This document shows positions 12,701-24,700 of a stretch of 64,000 nt of DNA, one piece after another. Within the stretch, counting starts at the first letter, position 1, and the number at the start of each line of letters is the position of its first letter. The stretch covers positions 46,678,891-46,742,890 of the forward strand of contig CM034531.1 of assembly GCA_020002185.1 (NCBI GenBank). The letters run 5' to 3'. The position numbers and the translations under genes were made by a program. The notes under the pieces were generated by a model, which was not told the DNA's origin, did not search any database, and was given only the letters and a program-made list of their open reading frames with translations. The DNA comes from Paraescarpia echinospica (taxonomy: Eukaryota; Annelida; Polychaeta; Sabellida; Siboglinidae).

Positions 12701-15700
12701 ATATAAACGAAATCGTAGGCATCAGCGACACGCGAGCGACAAATTAAAGTGATAAATACGCCCAGTTGTTTACACAAGGTCGGGTGAGCGATATTACATT
12801 CATTCCTCGATTCGAACATGCCACTGCCGTCTGGAAACAGGTTCAGCGCGCAACCACAGATTGGCGACAACTCGGTGACTGATGAAATAGACATAGGCGA
12901 CGGGTTTGAGAAAGCGATCGCCGAGGCAGTACAGTCGGCCATCGCAGAAGAAGAAGTCCGTGAAGTATCGGTCGACGGGCAGCAACGCCAACGGCAAGGT
13001 GGATGCGGCTACGATAAGCGAGATCATCTCCCAAGTTGTGGCGGCCATCCAGCCGATGATAGCCAGCGTGGTGACAGCAGCTGTCAGTGCGTCGACTAAG
13101 CAGATCGTCGCCGAAATGACGGCAACTACAGACAGACACATGACAGGTGGGAAACTCGCTAAGGAAGGTGAAGCAGCGCGTGCAGCTCCAGCGGCCTAGA
13201 TCGCCTCGAGCAGTACGGCAGGAGGGAGTGCGTCCGGATCCACGGCATGCCGGAGTCTGAGGGGAAGACAACAACCGACTCGTAATCGACTTGGCTGCAA
13301 ACATGGGTGTCACGGTGAAATCTGAGGACATCAGCGTGAGCCACAGGCTGCCAGCCGGACGTGGGCCAAGGGCTGCCAACCGACCGAAGCCCACCATTGC
13401 AAAATGTGTGCTAGAGTGCATGGAGACATCTCGCCATGTGTAACAAGTTCGAATGTCCGTTTTCCGACGTCAGCATTAGTACGAGCGTAGGGACAAGTTC
13501 ATCGCCAGGCGTGTCGTCAACAATTTAGTGTCAGGCAGGGCGGATTCTTCCTCCAGAAGACTGCTTCGTGCTCTGTCAACAGTTGCTAGTGCAAGTAGGC
13601 AACCGCACTACAAAAATGGCCGAGACACTAAAACAAAAAAAATATGGCATAAAAAAAATGTTCGTACAACCAATTCGACAACAAGTACATCCACACCATA
13701 TTTGGCATGGCACTGTCAACCAAGCTTACACACGACAGTAATGTACCAAATAATACTGATACATAGGTTACTGTCTGCCTGGAAACCAATAACACGGTAT
13801 TCAGCATTGGATGTGTTTCAATTGTGAAACTGATGAAGCAGAGCACGGTTACTGCATTATCATTCTACCATGTTGAGTGCAATAGATTCTTTAAAAACAC
13901 TGAGGCGACCGAACTATGGCATAAGTAGCTTTCTTCACTGTTGGCGAGTGATGTCAGACTGCGTGCAACTGCTAACAGAAATCTGCATATCCATCATGTC
14001 ACCCATAGTTTCTAAGAAATCGCTGGAGAAAGCCATACATCTGTCCTAGCACTCGATCAAGGACATACACATTTACTTTCCCGTCGAGCTACGCTGTGGC
14101 TTAACTCCATAGCATCACGAAGCCATTCGCCATACTGTGTTGTACATTGTGGGACATGTGCTCTGGGGGTCCCTCGATTTGTAGATCGAGTGGAAGTGTA
14201 ATCTCATGACCCAACAACATTCGGTATGGGGACACTTTAGTGCTGGTGTGTACCGTAGTACGTGCCCATGGGGAAGGCTTCGACCCATTTCGTGAAATAA
14301 TCTTCGACGATTAGAACGTATTTGTTTCCGCCTACGGAGTCGGACATTGGACCTATAAGGTCCATAGCTATGCGTTCCAAGGGAACTCCTACTACCATCT
14401 GAGTCAGAGGTGTACGGTGTGGAGCCGACGCCGGTTTGCGCTGTCCACAGTCCCTACACAGGGTGAGCCACCGACTGACATCCTCTGACATCCTAGGCCA
14501 GTAGTAACGTCGTTGCAGGGAGGCAAGTGATTTGCTATGACCCATGTGCCCTCCAAGGCGGTCGCAGTGTACCGCCTGGAAAAGTCGCCGTCTCATTGGC
14601 AAAGGGACCACAAGTTGTTTTTGGTGTCACAACTGGCTTTCATCTTACAATAGAGAATGCCATCCACTATGGTCAACTTGTACCATTGTTGCCATAAACA
14701 CTTGACCATGTAATCTTGGTCCCTGATTTATGCAAACGGTGGTCTCTGGGTGCGGGTATCCTTGTGACGGAGCATACAATCAATGCTGTCGTCTTCGCCC
14801 TGCCAGCGACGTATGTCCGGTTACATCACACCTGAGACCCACTACACTGCAAATACTCCGGTTTCCGCGACTTTCTCCGGAGATGGTGAACAGTCGTTAA
14901 AGTGGCTGGTGGAACCAGATTGGGAAAATTTGCAAGAAGTTTTGGGTGGATCCACGATTTATTCAGCAATCTCGCCTAACTAGAGATTGTCATTGAACAG
15001 ATTTGAATTTGAGCTGATGCAAGGTTTGTTGCTCACTACACGTATTTGGAGTACAGTCCTTGCATTCTGACCGCTTCCTGGTTGATGAACAATCTGGAAA
15101 TTATAGGCACCAAGGGTGACGAGCCACCGTGCAACCATTCCATCAGTGTCATGTCAGTGACGCATGGTCTGTGGTAATGGTGAATGGTCGGCTCCACAGA
15201 TAGTGGTGAAATTGTTTGACAAAGGTCACTACTGCCAACAACTCCCTGTATGTTGTGCAGTATCGAGTCTACGTACGACTGAAGGTCTTAGATGCATAGG
15301 CAATGACTTTCTCACCACCCGCCTGGCGTTGTGAAAGTACTCTACCCATGGCCTCTGCACTCGCATCGGTATACAAAACAAACTCGTAATTTCGAGTGGG
15401 CTATGCCAAAAACAGGTGTTTCACAAAGGGCTTGTCGAAGGGCTCAGAACGCCTTCTCTTTGGTATCTGACCAGGAACAAGAACGTTTTGCCTTCGTCAA
15501 GGCCGTCAAAGGGCTGGCAATGTGAGCAAACGATGACATAAAGCACCGATAATAGGATGCTAAGCCTAAAAATCGACGAACTTCTTTTACCGTAGTAGGC
15601 ATGACCGTCCACTGGAAGAGACCTTGCCGCGTACTGAATGCGGTCTTCTCTTTATCTCGTTCATCCAGTTACACTTGCCAGTAACCAGATGTCAAATCAA

Positions 15701-18700
15701 GGGTACAAAACCACTGAGCCAGCCAGAGCATCTAATGTATCCGAAATCAACGACAGGGGGTATGCATCCTTGCGGGTGACATCATTTAATCGACGATAAT
15801 CTAAGCAAAACCGGATTGTACCGTCTTTCTTCTTTACAAGGACTACTCGACTGCTCCATGAACTAGTGCTCGGCTCTATGATATCCTTATCCAGCATGGA
15901 CTGAACCTCTCTAGCTTCTATCTCTTGTTGAGCCACCGGAAGGTGCCGAGCCCGTTGGCGGATTGGGTAAGCATCGCCAGTATCTACCCTATGCTTTGTA
16001 AGACCAATCGTACCCAACTGGGTACTAGTGTCAGCAAAAAATCCGAATAACGTCGGAGAGCGGCTCGGACAACATCTCGCTGAAACAAATTTAGTTTTGC
16101 TGACAGTTCAGAATACAATTTGTTTAGCGCTGAAGGAAGTTGTTCAGATGTAGATTTTGAATATTTCTGTCATGATTCAGCATACCCTTCACAAGGCAAG
16201 TCCTCGTCTGATACATTGAACACTTCAATGCATGGCACCGACTGTAGCACACCAACTGTGCCACCTTTACGGAGAAATATCAACTCATCTGTATGATTTA
16301 GGAGTACCACTGGTATGTGCTTGGTACCACTTGAAACCAAGGATGCATCCATAACAACCCCGGTATCAGTCATTACTGTAGAATAGCACTCGGTGTCAGC
16401 AAGGCAGTGCTACCGCCAGCATACTGCAGCTTATTCCAGTGACATCTAGTTCCATGGTTGGCGGAATTTCCACAGATTGCTCTAAGCGAACACGTGCAGC
16501 TGTGCCTTGCTTACCCTGTTTGGTTAATGCAAATGTTGTGGGCCGAATCTTCAGCAACCCATCTCGCATCCACATTTCGCACCCATTTTCACGGAGGACG
16601 TCCAACCCAAGAATTCCTCAACGTTCTCGTAGATCAGCCACTGCGACATCATGTGATGTGTGGAATCCATCAAATGCCAACTCTAGGGTTGTCTCTCCAA
16701 ATAATTTCATCTGGCCACCATCTGCTGTTTGTAGCTGAGTGTGTATATGATGCAACGGAGGACGATGACACTGCGGCATCTGGGTCCAAAAATGGGAGAC
16801 ATTCAATGCCATACATGCATGTACGAATCACCCAGCCATCAACTGGTTTCACCATATAAAATCGTGGGTGTACATCAAGATTATTGGTAGATGGCACACG
16901 TTTGTCTACATTATTTCCCGGATCAGTGTTCCGAGAAAGGCTATTTTCCCGGGTTTATGCTAACCTGTCCCCGTTTGGGGAATCCGGCCGTGTCCCATTA
17001 TGTGAACGAGGAGTTTTGCTGCGCCACTGTGAGTTAGAAGCCTGACCATCGAACCTGGATCTAAAGTAGGTCTGGCGACGACGTGTTGCTGAGCAATATC
17101 GTGCAATATGGCTCTGCTATCCGCAATAGCTGGTGATATGCAAATGTTGAGTATTGCGGCTATGATCTGTCTGCCGTGTGCTCGAGACTGGAGTACCGTG
17201 ATCATTACCTTCACGCTGCGAGCGTGTTTCCAACACGATAATTGAACAATATACTAGTGCATTAACTTCGGCATCATCATTGGCACGTGTGTTATCACAG
17301 CTCGCCTCATAGCAACTGGGTGTATATATACCACCATTGTTTGGTTTAATGGTACACTGGGACCTGGGTAAACTGTTCACTCTTCTCGACAAAGTGTACG
17401 AGCCTTTCGAGAGGCGCATCACCGTCAATGGAGCATAGTATCTGAGTGAATTCATCAGTCAAGGTGGCTATAAACTGCTCTTTGACCAGTGACATGCGAC
17501 TGCGCGTATCGCAGTTCGGATATGCCTGTCAAGCCAGGTCAAGCAGTTCGTTGATAAAAACTCGCAACGGCTCGCTAGCACTCCGTTTTCGTTGCCTAAT
17601 CCTGCGTAGGGCGACCCCGCTGCCAAACTGGCTATACTGCCAGACCAGTGCCGCACGGAAAGAACGGTAGTCTTTCGGCTGGACGGTATGTGTCACCAAG
17701 CGGTAAGCTTCCCCACGAGAGCCATATCCAACTGGAGGGCAAGTTGGCCAGCTGTCCAACCGGCAAATATCGGCAATCGTGTCGAACCGATTAAAACAAT
17801 TTCCACTGTGTTGGCATCTTTACTGCCCGAGAATGTCGGCAATTTCGGGCATTTTTCCAATGCGGCATGCCATAGCCGTAACTTGACCTCGTCCGGCGTT
17901 TAAGGGTTTACGGGCATGGTTGTGGACGGAACCGCCGGCGTAGGTGAAAACAGGCCAGCGTGCGGGGCATCCTCGAAAGTTCCCGACATACCATGCTTTC
18001 GAGTGTTGCCGTAAACAGCTTGGGCAATATGGCGTCATCCTGCCGTACTTCTCTCTTGATGTTGATCTTGTTGCTCTTTTTGTGCCAAAGTCTTCGAGAC
18101 GGTATCTTCTCTTGCTTTTAATATTTCAATATTTGCATGGTCGAAGCCTGATATCTTTCCATTATTTAGATCTCATAGCGCTGCTTCCACCTCCCGTTGT
18201 GTTATCTCTGGTACCTCTTTCGGGTCGGTGTGAATTATAGTACAATGTTCACTGTCATATAGCTCGGTGTAGAATTCCTCTATTCGTTCCATGATCATAT
18301 CTTGGTCTTGTATTTTTCTACCCTGCTTGTCTAGAAGTGTGATCAGTCTGTCTCGGCCTAGTGTCTGCATTCTTCTGGCTTTCTTCAGGCTCTTTGATGC
18401 CATAATCCTTTCTCGTATGATCTCATGTTTGTGCTTCCTGATGACCTCCTTCGCATTCTTTTTGATGGTCTTGCAAATTTCTGCGTACTGTATTTGTTTT
18501 TTTACGATTGCCGTTATCCACCATTTCTCGTCGTTTTTTCATCAATGCTCGTGTCGGTGACGATATTCTCGTCTTTATGTGCCTGTTGATTGCTTTGGCT
18601 ACACTTGTCGCACTTTGTTGGATCATCTCAATGATGTTTTTGCTCATGGTGTCGAAGTCGTCTAGCTCTTGTACATAGCGTCTCGAATTGATTTCGTAGT

Positions 18701-21700
18701 TCGAGTTGGAATTCGATTTTGTTCTTTATTTGTATGATATCTACACTTGGTGGTCTGTAACGGTATTGCTCGTATCTATGTATTAGATAACATACAAACA
18801 ACACGTCGAGAAGAATATGTTTAATAAGTTACTATCTGGACACGCAGCTGCACTGGTCTAAATCCTAGGCTAGACTGATTCACTACTCTAACAGCGGTGG
18901 CAGCGCCCATTACTCTATATGCTAATTAGAGTCCAGAGGTTGCTGCTAGGCAATCAGTCCAAATATACCCTCCCTGCTGGGCATCAGCTGGGGTATCTCG
19001 TGACATCCCTTTTTGTTTTAAATTTTGTTGTTTTGTTTTTTCAGTTTTGGGATTCACATTTCATTAATGAGCCGTCGTGGTGGCTTAATGTCAACACGAT
19101 CAGTGATTCACCTCTCATTAATGAGCCGTCGTGGTGGCTTAATGTCAACACGATCAGTGATTCACATCTCATTAATGAGCCGTCGTGGTGGCTTAATGTC
19201 AACACGATCAGTGATTCACATTTCATTAATGAGCCGTCGTGGTGGCTTAATGTCAACACGATCAGTGATTCACATCTCATTAATGAGCCGTCGTGGTGGC
19301 TTAATGTCAACACGCTCAGTGATTCACCTCTCATTAATGAGCCGTCGTGGTGGCTTAATGTCAACACGATCAGTGATTTACATCTCATTAATGAGCTGTC
19401 GTGGGGACTTAATGTCAACACGCTCAGTGATTCACATCTCATTAATGAGCTGTCGTGGGGACTTAATGTAAACACGATCTCGAAATGTCATGCGTCTTGC
19501 ACTTGGCTCGTCTCGCCTCGGCATAATGCCCGGTGTCCCCCGCGGCGTGTTCGGGCGAGGACACGGCGATAACGGAATGTCAACAACAGCCGGTTGTCGT
19601 TGACCGGTCGGCTTGGAGATCGTTGCACTGGGCACGGAATGGCGTTACGTCATGAACAACCGTCACTGAGGGCGCCGATTCGTTGGTTGCCCTCAACTGT
19701 CGTCTGTTGCGCCGATAGGTGTGTCCTTCGACATCCACGGTGTAGGATCGCTGTCCTAGCGCTCGTTTATATACACCCAAACTCCAAGTGTTGCCTCCAG
19801 GCAGTTTCATCCGGACTGCCTCTCCAACATTTAGCTCTTTCAGCGGCTTTGAGTGGGTGTCATAATGTCGTTGGTACTTTCGTTTTCGTTGTTCGATAGC
19901 ATCGCTGACATTTCTTCCTTGGATTGTTGGTGCAAATAGACTGTTTCGCGTCGACAACTGTGTCTTAGTCCGGCGTGACACCAAACGTTGCACGGGCGAG
20001 CTTTGCAAGCCTTCTGTTGGTGTGTTGCGCCATTCCAGAATAGCCTTCAGTGGGTCGCATCCATCCAGTTTGGCCTTCTTGAGCAAAGCTTTATCTATTT
20101 CCACAGCGTTCTCCGCTTTCCCGTTGCTTTGCGGTTATTGCGGGCTTGGTGTTATGTGCACAAAGCCCCACTCACGAGCAAATTTCGCAAATTCCTGTGA
20201 CTCATACTGTGAAGCATTGTCACTGATAAGAATTGAAGGAACTCCGTGACGTGCGAAGTGTGGCCGTAGAGCATTGACAACAGCCTGTGTCGTTGTCTTC
20301 TTTAGCTCGTTGATCTCGAAGAAGTTACTGTAGTAGTCTACCAGTGTGACATACTGGTGTCCGTCGAGCTCAAACAAATCTGTTGCGACCTTGGCCCATG
20401 GCAGATGGGGGAACTCGTGTGTTTGCAGCTTCTCACGGCGCTGTTCCGGTCGGTGTGCGTTGCAAACGTCGCACTTGCTGATGTGGTCCTTCACCTTAGC
20501 GTTCATACCGGGCCAATAGATGACTTCGCGCGCCCTGCGCAGGCATCCCTCTATTCCAATATGGCCCTGGTGTATCAATTTCACCATTCCCGGTCGCATC
20601 ACATGGGGAATTACTAATCTGTCTCCCTTGAAGATTAATCCATCTTCAACTAACAGTTCATCTTTGAACTGCACGTACGGTTTTAGTGCTTCCTTACCGG
20701 TATCCGCTGCTGGTCACCGTGACTTGATGGCCTTCTCGAGTTCTCGCAACAGCGCGTCTTCCTTCGTGGCGTGCTGCAGCTCGATCAGTTTATCTTCAGG
20801 CAGCATGATGTTGTCGCTGTACATCATCTCGTCTAGGTCGTCAACATTATTGACATCGGCATTCGTATCTCGCCGAATGTCTCGTTTAGCCTCCGTGCCA
20901 TGTGTATTTCTCTCTTGAAGATAGTTTCTAGCGGCTTGTGGTCAGACTCCACGTGTACTACATCTCGACCATATATGTAGTCGTTGAACCGCTCACACGC
21001 GAACACTATCGCCAACAGTTCCTTCTCGATCTGTGCGTAGTTTTGTTCGGTATCCGTCGTGGCTCTGCTTGCGTAACACATCGGCTGGCCGTCCTGCACG
21101 AGCGCAGCTCCCAGGCCTGTTTGCGACGCGACTGCCTGGATTGTTACGTCTTTATCCACATCCTAGTAACGCAGCACCGGGGCGTTACTGAGCTTCTCGT
21201 GTATCGCACACACTGCTTTGGTGTGCGACTCGTTCCACGTGAACTCGCTTTCCTTGCGTATCAATTCACGCAACGGAGCTGTGAGGTCGGTCAGTCCCTT
21301 CACGAACTTGCCTAGGTACTGCACTGTACCAATTAGGCGGCGTACTCCTTCTTTATGGGCATTGGTATCTCGATTATGGCCGCGATTTTCTTCGGGTCAG
21401 GTTTCATGCCCTCGCCTGTCAGCAGACATCTCATGTAGCTGACTTCGTTTAGCTTGTAGCGTACCTTTTCCGCGTTGAGAACTGGGTTTCCCTCACGACA
21501 TCTCTTGAGGAACGCATGCAGGTTGACGTCATGTTCGTCGTCGTCTTTCCCCGTGATGACATAATCATCTGCGATTACTTCGATGCCCTGTATTCCTTCG
21601 ATGGTCTCATGCATCTTCCTCTGCCAGACTTCCGGTGCACTGGAAATGGCAAATGGCATACGCTTCCATTTGTAGCGTCCAAACGGCGTGTTGAATATTG

Positions 21701-24700
21701 TGAGTCGGCTGGATTTCTCATCCAATTCGACCTGCCAAAATGCGCATCGCTTAGTCGTGTGGCAATTTCCTCTATCGTTGGCATTTGATAATGCTATGCG
21801 CTCTCGCTTGATAGCTCGGTTTATATCCCGTGGATCCATGCAGATACGCAGTTTTTTCTGGCTTCGACACGAGCAACAAGCTGGAAACCCAATCTGTCGG
21901 TTCTCTGACTGGCGCGATGATGTCATCGTTGACCACTTCACGCAGCTCATGTTTCAGCTTGTCCCTCAGAGGCACTGGTACTCGTCGAGGGGCGTGTACG
22001 ACAGGATTGACGTCTCTGGCATTCTTGGTGTGGTACGGGCCTGGTAATTTTCCAAGTCCCTTGAAAACATCTGCATACTGGTGCTGTATGTCAGCGGTGT
22101 CAAAGCTAGGCATCTTCGTTGCCTGCTTTGCATCAACGTTGTTTACGCTCGGGGTTTCCGGCGCATCGTCTAAAGGCCGTATGGCGTCCACATCAATCCA
22201 CTGCAGCGCACCGATGCCAACGCATGCCTGGCGACTGAGAAGCGGCTGGCGGTGTTTACCGCTCATCACTTTGAAGTGCAGATTGTGTTTACGGCCGTTT
22301 CTGTGGACTTGAAGTGTTGTGATCCCCATCACTTTAACTTTCGTCCCTCCATACACAGTCAGTGTGTCTGTGACTCGTGTCAGATTCTGCAAGTTAGTAT
22401 CTCCTGTAGCTAACTTATAGTCATTCAGCGGCAGGATGTTACATTGGGATCCGGTATCGCACTCGAACTGCATCTTGTGCGACCCGATACCAAGCGTTAT
22501 GTATTACGGTTAACTGAGTGTCGAGTAGCTGAATCGTCTATCAGATTACTCACGCCATATTGTTCTGTCCCGATTGTTTTGACGTCTCTTCTGACTTTCA
22601 GTTTGCGACACTTTACGGTGAAGTGGTTCAGGCCCTGACAGACTCTGCATTTCTGTCTCCAGGCAGGACAATTGCCTCTTTCATCTTTCCACAAAACGAA
22701 CAGTTTACAACTGTGCTTGTTTTCGCGTACATTCTTTCTCGAGGTCTTGCGCGATCTGCCTCGCTGCCACGCTTTGCGAACTGCCTCGTTCTTGTGTTTT
22801 TCTTCATCGAGTGCACATCTACGTCACGTTTATTCCATTCCTTAGCTCGTTCAGCTTTCACTTCGGAATTTCTGATGCGTTACGTCGCGTATTTCGAGGA
22901 GTTCACTTCGGAATCTCTCGTCCATAACACTCGAAACAAGATGGTCACGGTAAATTTCATCCGTCGTGATCTCATCGAACGCACAGTTTGTTCCGATTCG
23001 CCGCAGCTCGTTATACCACGTCATGACATCTTCCCAGCCCGCTGTTTACGAGAATGAAAGATGTGTCTCTCATAAGGTATGTTCACCCTTGGCGTACAGT
23101 AGTTTTCGTACATTTGTAGAACTGGTTCTACTTCGTACCGATGCGCAGGATCATTCCACGGGTGATTATGCCAGATGTCTTTCGCATCCTGGCCGATCAC
23201 TGACAACAACGTACTCACGCGTTTCCGTTGTGTCTTTTCATCCAGATCTGTGGCGACTTCATATTCTCTCCAGGCGCTTTTCCATAGACGCCAAGAATTC
23301 GCAGAAGTTAGTGCGTCGATTTTCAACGGCGGCGGTGGTGGAATACTGCTGTTGTACGTTGTCACAATACGATGAAGTGGAAGCGATGTTGGCGACGGTG
23401 ACGTAGCCAGCACATTGGACGGAGGCGTAGCCATCACAGTGTCCCTAACACTTTACGGAGTCTAGCTGATCTTATCAGGCACTGTTGTCGCATCCCGCTG
23501 AGCCGGTAATTCAGCGATCATCCAGATAATGTAATCCAATTAACACGTATCGGTAGGTCACTTCCTGACACCATGTTATGGTATTGCTCGTATCTGTGCA
23601 TTAGATAACATATAAGCAACACGTCGAGAAGAATATGTTTAATACGTTACTATCTGGATACACAGCTGCACTGGTCTAAATCCTAGGCTAGACTGATTCA
23701 CTACACTAACAGCGGCGGCAGCGCCCACTACTCTCTACTCTATATGGTAATTAGAGTCTAGAGGTTGCTGCTAGGCAATCAGTCCAAATATACCCTCCCT
23801 GTTGGGCATCTCGTGACATGGTCTCTTGTTTATAAGCTTCTTCCTTTCATCATTGATGTCCAGTTTGACGTTGCTCATTACCATTCTGTGGTCACTTCCA
23901 GTGTTGACTTGGTTGATGACAGTTACGTCAATGACCATGTCAGGATTGTTTGTCAGGATGTAGTCAATTTCGTTCTTCGTTTCTCCATTTGGGCTTTTCC
24001 ATATCCATCTCCTCCCTGCTTTCGTTTGTCTTCGTCTGAGTATGATGTTGTTGGTGCATATAATTGTACTATCTTCAGCTTGTAGAGCTTTGTTATGCAT
24101 AGAACAAGTTCTGCTTCTCTGGGGCTTATGCTGTTAACCCTCACTGTAGTGTCTTTCCATTTCTTGTTGATGACAAACCCCACTCCTGTTTGGCCGTTGG
24201 TCGCCGTGGAATGGTATAGTATGTGGCCGCTTTGTAAGGTAGTGAAGCATTCCTCTCTTCTTCTGACTTCTCCGATCGGTGCAGGTTGGAAGGGGGCGAC
24301 GTAGGGTGAATGAAATTGCCCAAGTTTCGACACGGCGGCCGAATCAGTACCGAACCACCGTCCGGCCGGCGCCTAGATTCGAACTCCGGTCCCTCCGGTC
24401 GACAGTCCAGCACTCTAACCACTCGGCCACTGCGCCCCACGTTAGACAGTTATATAGAGAAATTTGACTTTGTTTGCCTTAGTGAAACTAAAACTGATGT
24501 CAAGGAATCGGATCGTTTTCAAAAGTTTACACGTATTATCATAGGAAAGAAAACAAAAAGAAGCATAAATATGGAGGTATCCATGGCATATGTGTATTCG
24601 TTAAACAAAATACAGCAAATATGTGTACACAATACAAGAAACATGCTCCGGAAGTATACTGTGTTTCAAAGTTGACAAAGAAGCCTTTGGTCATGAGTTT

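Larger units (their letters stand above)
14200..17990 (-). mobile_element. Gypsy/Ty3-type LTR retrotransposon remnant (element A), gag-PR-RT-RH-IN order
   Basis: On the minus strand the order is gag-like (17900-17350), protease region (16900-16400), RT (16017 and down), RNase H (about 15400-15100) and integrase (14611-14237), the Ty3/Gypsy order. All parts are riddled with stops and frameshifts. No LTR pair was found, so the element is truncated or its LTRs are decayed. Its left-hand neighbour on this strand is the broken end of LINE C near 17990-18000. Confidence 0.75.
18756..23818 (-). mobile_element. Gypsy/Ty3-type LTR retrotransposon (element B), full length, 5063 bp
   Basis: Two LTRs (18756-19005 and 23574-23818) begin TGT and end ACA as TGT...GACA on the + strand, and both flanks carry the 5-bp target duplication TGGTC (18751-18755 and 23819-23823). 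On the minus strand the 5' LTR is at 23574-23818, followed by a primer binding site starting TGGTGTCAGG, then gag, zinc knuckle, protease, RT, RNase H, integrase, a 54-bp tandem array, a purine-rich tract and the 3' LTR. The LTRs differ by roughly 15 substitutions and two small indels by eye. Coding regions carry several frameshifts and an in-frame stop, so this copy is not autonomous. Confidence 0.92.

Noticed and set aside
12843..13421. 192-codon minus-strand frame
   Set aside because: It is antisense to the ORF1-like remnant, whose + strand motifs ([17 protein letters not shown]) are recognisable; the minus frame has no family match.
19025..19572. Long open frames (148-217 codons) on both strands over the 54-bp array
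   Set aside because: They stay open only because the period is a multiple of three; they have no family resemblance and lie in the 3' untranslated part of Gypsy B.
24340..24438. A functional tRNA gene
   Set aside because: A- and B-box-like sequences are present, but they are joined to a SINE body shared with 39969-40296, and the acceptor stem does not close as in a true tRNA.
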